A stretch of 46,997 nt of DNA from a virus. Each line of letters begins with the position of its first letter. Positions within the stretch are counted from its first letter, which is position 1. The translations under genes were made by a program, and so were the position numbers. Location of the stretch: IMG/VR virus record IMGVR_UViG_3300020185_000078, positions 1 through 46,997 of that record; one strand, 5' to 3'. The notes under the pieces were generated by a model. The model was not told the origin of the DNA and did not search any database. It saw nothing but the letters and a program-made list of their open reading frames with translations. Below are positions 33,772 to 42,605 of the stretch, in pieces.

Positions 33772-35643
33772 TTAATATCCTCCATAACCAAAAGCTCCTG
33801 TTCCTAATGATACTATTCTTCCTTTAATATCTTCATTAGGGAATTTTACTTCAAAAATTGAAGGATCTAATGAAGGATAAATTACACCCCCTTGGGTTGC
33901 ACTTGAAATACTATAAGCATATTCTGAGTATCCACTATTAGTTCCTGCTTTATTAATAATTTGTAAATTAGCAACAGTTTGTACCCCTTCTATTGCATCT
34001 AATAAAATTGTTATCTCTCTTAATATAATAGGTTGATTGATCTGCCATTTATCTGTAATGAAATGATTTTGAATAACATTTATACATTTAGCTAATATTT
34101 CATTATTATTAAAATTAGGTAAAGTAATAATGTCAAATTCTACTCCAATATTAACTATAAAGGCATTTTTAATATCTACTGTATCCCCAATCATACGATA
34201 TTGGTTTAGATAAGTTGTTAAATTTTGTTTTATAGTTTCTGAAGGGGTTGTTAACTTAGAATTAATATCTTGAGTTAAGATATATAAGTCTAAAATAGTA
34301 TCAGGGTCACTTATTGATGCTTTTGTTGTAAAAGCTTTAGCAATAACTCCAAATTTAGGAGGCATACTTAAAGCTCTAATCAAATAATCATCAGCTGTAA
34401 CATTTCTTTGTTGTGTATTAAAATTGGATAAGGAATTTTGTCTTATTTCATCTATTGTATCACCATCTCCTCCACCACTTGCTGCTATAGGATTATTTAC
34501 GGCTATTGAATTAAATACAAATTGGGCAATATTAGTATTAGATATAGTACCATCTAAAAATTGTACTGTTGATGTATTAATCTTAGTTAGGGCATTTGCA
34601 TCTATATTTGCAGTTACTCCCCCTCCAACTAAATATTTTACTGTTAAAGTAGTATTACTAGGAGCTGTACCATAAGTATTTGTAAATACAAAATTAGATG
34701 GGCTATAAGCTGTTGTTAATTTATTTTGATTAAAAGGTAAACCTAAACCTACATTATCGGGGTTTGGTGTTATTTGTTCATCTATTTGAAGAGGGTTACC
34801 TGATCCAAATTGAATTTGTAATGTTTGAGAATTTAAAAATCTTGTTACAAATCTTCGATTTGTAGATTTAGTTTTTAATATATAGGGGGCATCTCCATTA
34901 AGATAATTATTTGGATCATTAGTATTAGTGTTTCTAATACTATCATATATTAAATCTTGAGCTAAATAATCAACTTCATAATATTCATTGTTATCAGCAT
35001 CTGTTATACTTAATATATTTGATATGTTAGTACCTGTTAGAGTTATAGTAGGAAATTCTTGAAATTCCCCTAATGTGAAATTTTGAGTTAAAATATTACC
35101 TGAAACTGCTTTTGCTGTTTTTTTTAATAAATAATAAGTGGGTTCATTATTGTTTACTTGAGCTATACTAAGTACTGTAGGATTAGCTGAAGAGGATACT
35201 GTAAAATCTATGGAATCTTGGGTTATAAAATTTACTCCACTGTCAGATGATACTATTGTATTTTCACTAACCCTTAAACAATAATCATAATCAGGAACAG
35301 TTACCGACCCAGATACTTTAGAAGGAATCTGTTGATAAAAATCAACATCAACTACTGCTAAACCAGTTGCTTTAGGTTTATAACTAAACATATAAGCAAG
35401 ATCATATAAATTATCAAAGTTTCTTGCATATTGTAAATAAGTTTCTTGAATTTGATTATCCAGATAAAAAGATAAAACATCACTTACATAGGCTGCTTGT
35501 TCTATAAACATCATCCCTGGAGATGTAGGACTAAAATCTGTATAAGTATTAGGGAAATAAGTTTGGGAAAAATTAATAAGTTGAGCTCTAATATCATTAA
35601 AGTCCTTATTAATATAAGTTATATCTTTATTTTGTACAGCCAT
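33772..35643 (-). CDS. 6: Baseplate wedge protein, gp6-like (Baseplate_J)
   Basis: The 623-residue protein has the hallmarks of T4 gp6/Baseplate_J: an N-terminal segment DITYINKDFNDIRAQLINF, then SPTSPGMMFIEQAAYVSDVL (45-64) and YLDNQIQETYLQYARN, a central beta domain and a C-terminal part with GGDGDTIDEIRQNS and RNVTADDYLIRAL. In T4-type phages gp6 dimers form the inner ring of baseplate wedges that holds the hub and drives sheath contraction. It follows the gp25-like gene with a one-base overlap, the same pairing as in other T4-type genomes. Length is close to T4 gp6 (about 660 residues). Confidence 0.9.
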   Translation of the reverse strand: MAVQNKDITYINKDFNDIRAQLINFSQTYFPNTYTDFSPTSPGMMFIEQAAYVSDVLSFYLDNQIQETYLQYARNFDNLYDLAYMFSYKPKATGLAVVDVDFYQQIPSKVSGSVTVPDYDYCLRVSENTIVSSDSGVNFITQDSIDFTVSSSANPTVLSIAQVNNNEPTYYLLKKTAKAVSGNILTQNFTLGEFQEFPTITLTGTNISNILSITDADNNEYYEVDYLAQDLIYDSIRNTNTNDPNNYLNGDAPYILKTKSTNRRFVTRFLNSQTLQIQFGSGNPLQIDEQITPNPDNVGLGLPFNQNKLTTAYSPSNFVFTNTYGTAPSNTTLTVKYLVGGGVTANIDANALTKINTSTVQFLDGTISNTNIAQFVFNSIAVNNPIAASGGGDGDTIDEIRQNSLSNFNTQQRNVTADDYLIRALSMPPKFGVIAKAFTTKASISDPDTILDLYILTQDINSKLTTPSETIKQNLTTYLNQYRMIGDTVDIKNAFIVNIGVEFDIITLPNFNNNEILAKCINVIQNHFITDKWQINQPIILREITILLDAIEGVQTVANLQIINKAGTNSGYSEYAYSISSATQGGVIYPSLDPSIFEVKFPNEDIKGRIVSLGTGAFGYGGY

Positions 35644-36050
35644 TAGTTAAAATTTAATTCTAAAGTATCATTTATATTAGTATTAGGTATTGAGTAACTA
35701 ATGATTACTTGTATTGTATTAGTATTAATAGTTTGTAAAACATTTACTTCATCTAACTTTATAGTTGGAAAATTAGTTTCAATTTTATTTTGTAAGTCTT
35801 CTTTTATGAATTCAAGATTATTTGTTGTAATTTGAGAAAATATATACCTTCTTAAACCCGCTCCAAATAAAGGATTTTCATATCTTTCTCCTGGGTTTGT
35901 TAATAAAAAATTAACTAAATTATTTTTAATGGCATCTTTAGTTTGATAATTTGGAATAAAAGCAACTGGGCCACTAAATGGTAAATCAACACCAATAGCG
36001 ACTCTAGGTCTTAAATCATTAGGGTATATTTTAGTTGCTCCAAAAGCCAT
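35643..36050 (-). CDS. 25: Baseplate wedge protein, gp25-like
   Basis: A 135-residue member of the GPW/gp25 family. Visible marks are the YQTKDAIKNNLVNFLLTNPGERYENPLFGAGL block (the NPGER and FGxGL signatures near 52-65) and a C-terminal strand pair. gp25 is a sheath-like wedge protein that starts sheath assembly with gp6 and gp53. It sits directly before the gp6-like gene and shares one base with it. Confidence 0.92.
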   Translation of the reverse strand: MAFGATKIYPNDLRPRVAIGVDLPFSGPVAFIPNYQTKDAIKNNLVNFLLTNPGERYENPLFGAGLRRYIFSQITTNNLEFIKEDLQNKIETNFPTIKLDEVNVLQTINTNTIQVIISYSIPNTNINDTLELNFN

Positions 36051-36052
36051 AA

Positions 36053-36415
36053 TTATCCTTTACTATTCATTAATCCCATTATTTGGTCCATACTAACATT
36101 CCCATTTGGTAAGCTACCATTAGGTGATGTTGTATCTCCACTTCCTACTTGTAAAGGCACATCTGTTGATGTAGCATTTAATGTTCCATTAGCTCCGGGC
36201 ATCATTCCTCCTAAAACATTCATCATATTTTCTCTTAATTGAGCTTTATCTGTTTCAGGTAAAGGAGATTGTGTTGTAGGAGTACTTACACCATTAACCC
36301 CAACAACTGTTTGTTTTGGAATACGAACTGCTTCTAAAAGAATATCTTTCATTTCTTCTTGGATAGCTTCTTTTACTGCATCTTTTACAATTTTTTTTAA
36401 TTGACTTAATTTCAT
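36053..36415 (-). CDS. Small helical protein with possible N-terminal leader (120 aa)
   Basis: The first 30 residues form a strong amphipathic, Lys/Glu-rich helix (starts MKLSQLKKIVKDAVKEAI) ending in ILLEA, so an L-L-E motif followed by Ala stands at 27-29. After it the protein is Gly/Asn/Ser/Met-rich and probably disordered, with a short helix at the end. This resembles internal or scaffold-type phage proteins whose leader is removed by a prohead protease, but its location among baseplate genes argues for a tail role. A late-type motif lies 14 nt upstream. Confidence 0.55.
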   Translation of the reverse strand: MKLSQLKKIVKDAVKEAIQEEMKDILLEAVRIPKQTVVGVNGVSTPTTQSPLPETDKAQLRENMMNVLGGMMPGANGTLNATSTDVPLQVGSGDTTSPNGSLPNGNVSMDQIMGLMNSKG

Positions 36416-36429
36416 ATCATATTGATTTA

Positions 36430-36439
36430 TTATAAATAT
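36430..36439 (-). promoter_or_regulatory. Putative late promoter ATATTTATAA
   Basis: ATATTTATAATAAA on the gene strand, 14 nt before the start at 36415, between this gene and the stop of the 584-residue gene. Confidence 0.6.
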
Positions 36440-36443
36440 TAAA

Positions 36444-38198
36444 CTAGTTAGCTTTTAAATTATTTTGTTGTATATAAAATACAAGTTCATCTATTAGAAT
36501 TTGATCTGATGAACTAAATGAAGGGTTTCCTTTTAATAAAGTAATTCCTCTACTATCTTTTGCAACAGCAAATCTTCTTTTTAATGTACCAACAAGGTTT
36601 TTATTATCTGTTTCTACACTTAATACAAACCCATTAATATTATTAATAACAGGATTACCATCATCTGTTTGTTCTTCAGATAAGTCTAATAACTCTTGGT
36701 TAATTAATTCTAATTCTATATTACTATTATTATCCCAAGCCCATACATTCCCATCTGAGTCGGTATATGGACTTTCTGGGGTTGGTGGTGGGGTTAGAGG
36801 AGGACCATTTTCTCCATTTCCAGATGTTAATACCCATTCCCCAGATTCTTCAATACATTCTTGGGTCATACTATCTATAGTTTTTAACAATAGTATAACA
36901 GTTGCTGCTCCTGCTATTAAAAATACTAAAGCTACTAATGTTGCTCTAGTCATTTCTTTATTTTGTTCTTCAAATTTTTCTAATTTGTCATTAAGATCTT
37001 GTATTTTTGCTGTAAAAGAATAAGGTTGAGAAAAAATTAATCCACCAAAATCTTTTGCAGGTGGAATACCTACAGCTTGAGGTGCAGGAAGATTATCCAT
37101 TGTTAACCTAACTCCCTTTAAACTATTTGCTAATGCAACAAAAGCACCAGCTAAAGCTGTATTAGTTATAATAGTTAAATAGATTTGATTTAATTGTCTA
37201 ACAACTCTATTTCTTTGTCTAACTACATTATCTAATTCTGCTTTACTAGGGCAAGTTTTTCTATTTTTTTCTGTTAATTTAGATATACCAAAAGCAATTA
37301 ATAATCCTACAGCTAAGGGTATTAATTTAGTTTTAATAGTATCTACCAATTTATTAATTTGTATTTTACGAGCAGAAAGAACTTTATCAAAAATTTCTAA
37401 CCCTATGGCAGCTACTAATTCTTGGGAATTATCAATGATTTCATTATATTCTTCTGATATTTTTTCAGATGCTTCTTTAATATTAGTTAAACTAGTAGCA
37501 GATAAATTTGATTTAATAGTTTTATCCCCATTTATAATAGGAGTAGTAGAGGGTAAAAACCCTGATTTAGAGAATAATAGTGCAAGGTTAAGGGGAGTTT
37601 TTTGGTTTTTTGGGATAATAGGAATATTTGCTTTTAGGGAATAATATCCATTTTTATCTGTTTTAGTAGGGGTACCTATAGGTATGTATACGGCATTACT
37701 AATATTAAAATCAGGGAGATTATTAATTAATTTATTATCTAAATTTAAAGGATTTTCAACTTCTATTTTTGTTTCAGTATTAACTCCTAATTGTACTTTA
37801 GCTCCTTTTAACACATCACCTGTTATCTTATCAAATAACCTTCCATTTATAGTAAAAGTTTCATTTATAGGGATCTCACTTTTAAGTTGATCTTGTAAAG
37901 ATTTTATTTCAGCTTTTCGTCTTTTTCTTCTTGCTTCTCTATCCTCTTTTCTTTGTTGTCTTTTATCTCTTCTCTCTTGTCTTCTAGCGGCCCTTCTTTC
38001 TTCTCTAGATAAGTCTTTATCAGTTTCTTCTTCATCATCTGGGAATAATAAAGTATCTAAGTTAATATCATACTTCTTTGATAAGAATGAAATTCGATTT
38101 GTAATTTCATCAATATTAATTTCTTCACCTAAAAGTTTTTTTCCTTTTGGGGTTTTTAGGAATTCAGATGCTAATTCTAATAATTGTTCTTCTCCCAT
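36444..38198 (-). CDS. Structural protein with Arg-rich segment, beta domain and three membrane-like helices
   Basis: The 584-residue protein starts with a helical region, then an extremely Arg/Glu/Lys-rich helix (about 63-97), a beta domain of carboxypeptidase-regulatory type (FTINGRLFDKITGDVLKGAK at 115-134, with TDKNGYYSLKA at 180-190), and three hydrophobic segments at about 291-306, 341-358 and 419-438. A Pro-rich linker and a C-terminal beta domain follow. Hydrophobic helices in a baseplate-hub neighbourhood (next to gp5-like) suggest a tape-measure-like or membrane-interacting ejection protein; this is inference from position and hydropathy only. Confidence 0.65.
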   Translation of the reverse strand: MGEEQLLELASEFLKTPKGKKLLGEEINIDEITNRISFLSKKYDINLDTLLFPDDEEETDKDLSREERRAARRQERRDKRQQRKEDREARRKRRKAEIKSLQDQLKSEIPINETFTINGRLFDKITGDVLKGAKVQLGVNTETKIEVENPLNLDNKLINNLPDFNISNAVYIPIGTPTKTDKNGYYSLKANIPIIPKNQKTPLNLALLFSKSGFLPSTTPIINGDKTIKSNLSATSLTNIKEASEKISEEYNEIIDNSQELVAAIGLEIFDKVLSARKIQINKLVDTIKTKLIPLAVGLLIAFGISKLTEKNRKTCPSKAELDNVVRQRNRVVRQLNQIYLTIITNTALAGAFVALANSLKGVRLTMDNLPAPQAVGIPPAKDFGGLIFSQPYSFTAKIQDLNDKLEKFEEQNKEMTRATLVALVFLIAGAATVILLLKTIDSMTQECIEESGEWVLTSGNGENGPPLTPPPTPESPYTDSDGNVWAWDNNSNIELELINQELLDLSEEQTDDGNPVINNINGFVLSVETDNKNLVGTLKRRFAVAKDSRGITLLKGNPSFSSSDQILIDELVFYIQQNNLKAN

Positions 38199-38199
38199 T

Positions 38200-39462
38200 T
38201 TAGATAGATTTTACAATTTTAGAAGTATAATTTTTAATATTATTTAACATAATACTTACTTGGGTTTTTACAGAACTTGCAGCCCCCGGACTTATATATA
38301 ATTTAGGTTCCCCTGATAATAATTGACATAAAGTTTGTAATTTTTTTAATAAGGTTTCAAAATCACTCATAAAATTATCCCCCAAAATAATAGATTGATT
38401 AGCATTAAAATCTCCTAACTTAACATTACCTTTACTTGGTTGGAGAGTAACATCTCCTTCTTGAGAATATATACCTACAGATTTAACACTATTAATAGAT
38501 ACATTTTGAATAGAATTAAAAATAATACTATCTGCTTTTGTATTAAAGACTAATCTATCAGAATTAAGTATAGCTTGACTTCCACTAAACGAAGTAAGGG
38601 CTTCAGGTGGATTTTTTAAAGAAGGAAAACCACTTATTGAAGAATTTAAAGGTATTGTTTGTGTAGAGGTTAAGTATAAAGACGATTTATCTTTATTTAT
38701 ATCTTCAATTATAGGTGTAAAACCGTTATCTGGTGAATCTATGGGTTGGCCATTTCTTAATATAGTAATGGGGTCACCATTATCACCAGTATTAGACCAA
38801 TTATTAGTATATATTATATTATCAGTTTTTGCAGTACTACCAAATCTAATACTATTCCCCCATCTACCCTCAACTATAATATCACCAGCAAAAGCTAATA
38901 AAGGGTGGATATTACTTCTTTCAATAAAAGTGCCCCCTACTAATGGAGAGTTAAAATCATAATTAATTTCTTCATCTGTAGATTTACGAGTTTGTCCCCC
39001 TTCTATATCTTGGTAATTTTTATTTTCTGTATTTTGTGTGACAGGAACATCTAAAAGATTAGGATAACCATTCATATGTTGGTTATTCCAAATAGCAATA
39101 GGGTTTAGATAAAAATACTGTTTAACATTAGCTTGTTGACCCACCTGATTATTAGGGACTAAAAATAGTAATACTAATTCATTAACTAAAGGATAATTTT
39201 TCATATATGGAATAAGTGGTAAAGCTGTATTCCCACCAGAAAAACTTAAACTAGCTCCCTCTACCATTTCATAAAAAATAGTTCCTATAGAACTAAAACC
39301 ACCTAAAGTTTCAAAATCAGGGTGTTGGTCATCTAAAATAATATCTGTTACTCTAGCTGTAATTATATTTTGTGGAGAAGTGTTGGGTGTAGAATTAGAG
39401 TTTGTGGGTGATTTAACTCCTAATTGTTTATTTACACTAGAAAAACCATACTTATTTGCCAT
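38200..39462 (-). CDS. 5: Baseplate central spike/hub protein, gp5-like
   Basis: The 420-residue protein has an N-terminal OB-type region (ARVTDIILDDQHPDFETLGG, then GTIFYEM) and around 199-208 the block GRWGNSIRFGST, typical of gp5-like spike proteins in marine T4-type phages. The following region (about 270-360) has short alternating strands (SDRLVFNTKADSIIFNS, QEGDVTLQPSKGNVKLG) consistent with the start of a triple-stranded beta-helix. No lysozyme domain is present, unlike T4 gp5. It ends in a helical segment. It overlaps the upstream gene by 11 nt. Confidence 0.8.
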   Translation of the reverse strand: MANKYGFSSVNKQLGVKSPTNSNSTPNTSPQNIITARVTDIILDDQHPDFETLGGFSSIGTIFYEMVEGASLSFSGGNTALPLIPYMKNYPLVNELVLLFLVPNNQVGQQANVKQYFYLNPIAIWNNQHMNGYPNLLDVPVTQNTENKNYQDIEGGQTRKSTDEEINYDFNSPLVGGTFIERSNIHPLLAFAGDIIVEGRWGNSIRFGSTAKTDNIIYTNNWSNTGDNGDPITILRNGQPIDSPDNGFTPIIEDINKDKSSLYLTSTQTIPLNSSISGFPSLKNPPEALTSFSGSQAILNSDRLVFNTKADSIIFNSIQNVSINSVKSVGIYSQEGDVTLQPSKGNVKLGDFNANQSIILGDNFMSDFETLLKKLQTLCQLLSGEPKLYISPGAASSVKTQVSIMLNNIKNYTSKIVKSI

Positions 39463-39808
39463 CTTTATTTTGTTCGAAATTAGTATTAAGTTTATCCAAT
39501 TCCTCCATTAATTGTTGTTTTTCTTCTTCTGTTATCCCCATTGAATCCTCGCCTGAGGTATTATTAAGCGCACGTTGTACTATAGTAGCCATTTTAATTA
39601 ATTGTTCATCGTTACGTACACCAATTTCCATGTATTCTTTAATAAGAGGAACAATTAAAGTCGCATCACCTATATCATTTATTAAAGGTTTTAATTCAGA
39701 AATTAAACCTGATATTTGTTTTGATTTTTTATTTTGGTTATCATAAATCTCACTTAATATATCTGAAAATTTTTTCTTCTTAAATACAATGTTGTCTAAG
39801 GATCCCAT
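39452..39808 (-). CDS. Conserved phage protein of unknown function (118 aa)
   Basis: A helical, charged protein with the central block LISELKPLINDIGDATLIVPLIKEY (about 36-60), which I recall in hypothetical proteins of marine T4-like phages near gp5 genes. The acidic, Glu-rich C-terminus may be disordered. It heads the tail operon behind a late-type promoter motif 10 nt upstream and overlaps the gp5-like gene by 11 nt. A hub chaperone or small structural role is possible. Confidence 0.65.
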   Translation of the reverse strand: MGSLDNIVFKKKKFSDILSEIYDNQNKKSKQISGLISELKPLINDIGDATLIVPLIKEYMEIGVRNDEQLIKMATIVQRALNNTSGEDSMGITEEEKQQLMEELDKLNTNFEQNKDGK

Positions 39809-39818
39809 AATGTTTTTG

Positions 39819-39828
39819 TTATAAATAT
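39819..39828 (-). promoter_or_regulatory. Putative late promoter ATATTTATAA at the head of the tail operon
   Basis: ATATTTATAACAAA on the gene strand, 10 nt before the start at 39808 and just past the end of the gp55-like sigma gene. Confidence 0.65.
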
Positions 39829-39843
39829 GGAGATAAAAAAGAA

Positions 39844-40563
39844 TTAGAATTTAGCGTAACCGTTTTCTAAATAAAAAATATACTGTTGTTTAAATATAAT
39901 ATGAAGCTTATCAGCTATTTTTGTAATTTTAGGTGTTTTGACATCTACTATTTCTCTTATATAAATATAAAGTGCTTTTTTATTAAATACCTCTATTAAT
40001 TCCCTTTTTCTAAATAATTCTAAAATTGCATCAGCTATTTGTGCATCATTTTTTTTAGGAAATAGTTCGTATATATTTTCTGATACATGATCCACAAAAA
40101 TATCAACATATTTATCTAAATCACTTTTTACTTTGTCATCTCCTTGGGAATAAGTATGGGTTGAATTTTCAGATGTAAGAACATTAACATCTACTTTTTT
40201 AATTTTTTTATTATAGTTTTTAGTATTATATAATATTAACCAACGTTTAACTATAGTACCAAAATAAGAATATGCTTTAGCCCCCCTAGATGGATCGAAT
40301 AAATGAATTTTTGATAAAAGGAAAGTGATTATTTCGTGTTGTAAATGTTCTAAATTTTCAACTTCTGTATGGTAAAATTTGAAAGTATGAATTATATTTT
40401 GAGTAAGTTTGAAATAGGCATAATGAATATGCTTTTCATATATTTTACTCCTTTCTTTTGAATGTTTTATAGGATCTAAAGAATTATATTTTACAATATA
40501 GTCCTCTGTCTCTTGAGTAAAGTAGTTTTTACTCTTTTTTTTTCTTTTTTTAATAACAGGCAT
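39844..40563 (-). CDS. 55: Late-transcription sigma factor, gp55-like
   Basis: The 239-residue protein starts with a Lys-rich tail, then NYFTQETEDYIVKYNSL and a helical region with AYFKLTQNIIHTFKFY (49-64), LEHLQHEIITFLLSKIHLFDP and GAKAYSYFGTIVKRWLILY (94-112), which together fit the region-2-like core of T4 gp55 sigma proteins. Such factors replace the host sigma and recognise a short -10 box at late promoters together with the sliding clamp. This makes the repeated ATATTTATAA sites in front of structural genes its likely targets. It is the last gene of the early/middle operon and shares one base with the membrane-protein gene (TAATG). Confidence 0.8.
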   Translation of the reverse strand: MPVIKKRKKKSKNYFTQETEDYIVKYNSLDPIKHSKERSKIYEKHIHYAYFKLTQNIIHTFKFYHTEVENLEHLQHEIITFLLSKIHLFDPSRGAKAYSYFGTIVKRWLILYNTKNYNKKIKKVDVNVLTSENSTHTYSQGDDKVKSDLDKYVDIFVDHVSENIYELFPKKNDAQIADAILELFRKRELIEVFNKKALYIYIREIVDVKTPKITKIADKLHIIFKQQYIFYLENGYAKF

Positions 40564-40841
40564 TATAGGTTATTTTTAAATTGAGATAAGTTATTTTGAA
40601 TTTTTTTTATTTCATTAAAAAACCAACCTATTTCATCATCACTTTTAAATGTTTCTTTATTGTCTATTTCTTTTAATCTATTTTCTGAATTATCAATATG
40701 TAATTGGATTTTACTAATAAATTCTCTGTAAGAAACTAGTATATCTTCTGCTATTTCATTTTTACGCAAAAGATTAAAAGTCGTATATCCAAAGATAACG
40801 ACTAATAAACTTAAAATTGTAATTATTATTTCTAATATCAT
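40563..40841 (-). CDS. Small single-pass membrane protein with coiled coil (92 aa)
   Basis: Residues 2-22 (ILEIIITILSLLVVIFGYT) form a clear membrane helix, followed by a charged helical tail with coiled-coil character and the block FKSDDEIGWFFNEIK (about 65-79). I recall near-identical arrangements in marine T4-like phages beside the gp55 gene. It likely sits in the host inner membrane with its tail in the cytoplasm; function unknown. It overlaps the HD-domain gene by 4 nt (ATGA). Confidence 0.7.
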   Translation of the reverse strand: MILEIIITILSLLVVIFGYTTFNLLRKNEIAEDILVSYREFISKIQLHIDNSENRLKEIDNKETFKSDDEIGWFFNEIKKIQNNLSQFKNNL

Positions 40842-41608
40842 AAGCTATCTAACATATTTTTTAACCCTGGACTTGAAACTGTATTAAGTGCTTTGGATTT
40901 AATATTTGTTTTCGCCTTTAAGGTATAATTTTTCTTTGGCGTATCCACGTTATTCTTAGAAAACTTTGGTAACCATTCAATTTCAAACTCAATACGTGCT
41001 GCCATTAAATCAGCTTGGTGTAAAATATACGGTAAAGACGTACGAGGTTTTTGTTCGGGCATAAATGTTTTTAGATATTTTTCATTAGCTTGATCATATA
41101 AACCATCATGTGTCTGAATAGCTATCATTTCATTAAATGTATAAGATATGTCATGTTGTTGTAATAAAAATAAACCTCTATCAGGTACAGAAGCAAATGC
41201 TAACTTTTTATTAAACATATAATCCTCACCTAATTTATCTCGTCTCCATTGGTCAGTCTGAGGAATATATGATTCATTATCTTTATCTCCCATTTTACCT
41301 AAGTCATGATTTATAGCGGAGAATACTAATTCTTCTTTAGTGAATGTAGTCATATCACAACCCATGTCTTCCCACATATCATATAATCTAATAGCACCTT
41401 CAACTACCCTATTTACGTGAGCAACATATCCTCCGGGAAATGCTCCATGATATTCTTTTTTATGGGCCGCGGGCATTAATATAACTCGTTCTTCATACTT
41501 TTTATAAAAGTCAAGTACCTTATATTTACGATCCCCTTCAATGTGGGTTCTAATATTATCGTTAAATATTTCCCAATTTGATTGGATTTGTTCTGCTGAT
41601 AATTTCAT
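40838..41608 (-). CDS. HD-domain phosphohydrolase
   Basis: The 256-residue protein has the metal-binding pattern of the HD superfamily: His64 in GGYVAHVNRVVEGA, His101-Asp102 in INHDLGKMGD, further His in QQHDISYT and IQTHDGLYDQ, and a later Asp in HQADLMAARIE. HD enzymes hydrolyse phosphate esters such as nucleotides or cyclic signals; the substrate here is not evident. The spread of His/Asp along the chain fits one complete HD domain. It lies in the early/middle operon between a small coiled-coil gene and the membrane protein. Confidence 0.8.
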   Translation of the reverse strand: MKLSAEQIQSNWEIFNDNIRTHIEGDRKYKVLDFYKKYEERVILMPAAHKKEYHGAFPGGYVAHVNRVVEGAIRLYDMWEDMGCDMTTFTKEELVFSAINHDLGKMGDKDNESYIPQTDQWRRDKLGEDYMFNKKLAFASVPDRGLFLLQQHDISYTFNEMIAIQTHDGLYDQANEKYLKTFMPEQKPRTSLPYILHQADLMAARIEFEIEWLPKFSKNNVDTPKKNYTLKAKTNIKSKALNTVSSPGLKNMLDSL

Positions 41609-41616
41609 TTTTTTAT

Positions 41617-41805
41617 TTAGTTTTCGTAAATAGATTGAGGTTCTCTATCTATAAAAGATTCAATATCTTCAACTAATGCCTGGGCTCTAATTATATTAAT
41701 CTTATAAGTTTCAATAGGTTCTTGGGTATTTACTATTCTTTGGAGATTTGTTAATGTTGATTCTAACTGAGTTAGTTTTTGGGTAATAATAGTCCTGTGT
41801 TTCAT
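41617..41805 (-). CDS. Small helical protein (62 aa)
   Basis: A 62-residue, mostly helical protein (LTQLESTLTNLQRIVN, then IIRAQALVEDIESFI), likely a short coiled coil. No family was recognised. It is 8 nt ahead of the HD-domain gene, which supports translation as part of the same message. The 132 nt upstream hold no gene: on the minus strand this stretch is purine-rich with several ATGs followed at once by stops and no recognised promoter. Confidence 0.55.
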   Translation of the reverse strand: MKHRTIITQKLTQLESTLTNLQRIVNTQEPIETYKINIIRAQALVEDIESFIDREPQSIYEN

Positions 41806-41937
41806 AATATATATAACTTATTTAATAATTTACCCCTTATCCCTTTATGCCTTTATTTCCATCTCCTTCTTATCCCATTTTCTTACATAACCTGTAATAT
41901 TAATGTACGTAAAGTTTTTTGGGTATCCTAGTTTTTT

Positions 41938-42363
41938 TTAAATTTCTTTAACTATTTCTTTAATTTTATGTAAATGTGCACATTTTTCATATTCTTCATA
42001 TGATTCAAAAAAATTAATTGCAGTATTTAATGATTGATAAAATATCTTACTATCAAAATTAATAATAGCATTTAAATCCTCAGACTTATCAATATTAATA
42101 TTTTTTATATAAGACCAAGCTCTATTATATACTGTAAATTCTGATGCTTCCTTAGTTGATTCTACATTATAATTAGGTTGTTCTTGTTTTAAAAATTTTT
42201 CTAGTTTTTGGTGAAATATATGGTGATTTTGAATTAATTTAACAAACATTCCTATTTTAGCAAACGGGCCTTCCATAAATTCTTTAATCTCCTTTTTGAC
42301 CTTTTGGTCTTTAACTTCTTCCCCATCAACAAACAGTGAAAATAATTTATTTTTATCTATCAT
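41938..42363 (-). CDS. Hypothetical protein (141 aa)
   Basis: A helical, Lys/Glu/Phe-rich protein (begins MIDKNKLFSLFVDGEEVKDQ) with no recognised domain. A late-type motif lies 13 nt upstream, although it is within the regulatory gene cluster. It is followed by a 132-nt gene-free gap. Function unknown. Confidence 0.6.
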   Translation of the reverse strand: MIDKNKLFSLFVDGEEVKDQKVKKEIKEFMEGPFAKIGMFVKLIQNHHIFHQKLEKFLKQEQPNYNVESTKEASEFTVYNRAWSYIKNINIDKSEDLNAIINFDSKIFYQSLNTAINFFESYEEYEKCAHLHKIKEIVKEI

Positions 42364-42376
42364 TAATATTATTTAA

Positions 42377-42386
42377 TTATAAATAT
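42377..42386 (-). promoter_or_regulatory. Putative late promoter ATATTTATAA
   Basis: ATATTTATAATTAA on the gene strand, 13 nt before the start at 42363. Confidence 0.55.
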
Positions 42387-42389
42387 ATA

Positions 42390-42602
42390 TTATCCCTCCA
42401 ATTTAGATAAATCAGCTAATTCTTGCTCAATATCATCATGTATTTGTTTTAAAATGTTATATTCTTTAATAATATCTTTTTTATTTGGATTATCTGGGTG
42501 GTATCTCCACATTTCATCCATTACTGTTGAAGTTGCTACTAAATCTTGAATTAATTCTGATTTTGTATTATCTTGATCTATTTGTTCTTGTGTTATACTC
42601 AT
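42390..42602 (-). CDS. Small conserved phage protein (70 aa)
   Basis: A 70-residue acidic helical protein with the central block MDEMWRYHPDNPN (28-40) between two helices; I recall this arrangement in other marine phage proteins but know of no function. It lies 3 nt after the T5orf172 gene and is co-transcribed with it. Confidence 0.6.
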   Translation of the reverse strand: MSITQEQIDQDNTKSELIQDLVATSTVMDEMWRYHPDNPNKKDIIKEYNILKQIHDDIEQELADLSKLEG

Positions 42603-42605
42603 TTT

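Noticed and set aside
39960-39967. TATAAATA inside the gp55-like gene
   Set aside because: It is in coding sequence without a start nearby; one such match is expected by chance in AT-rich DNA.
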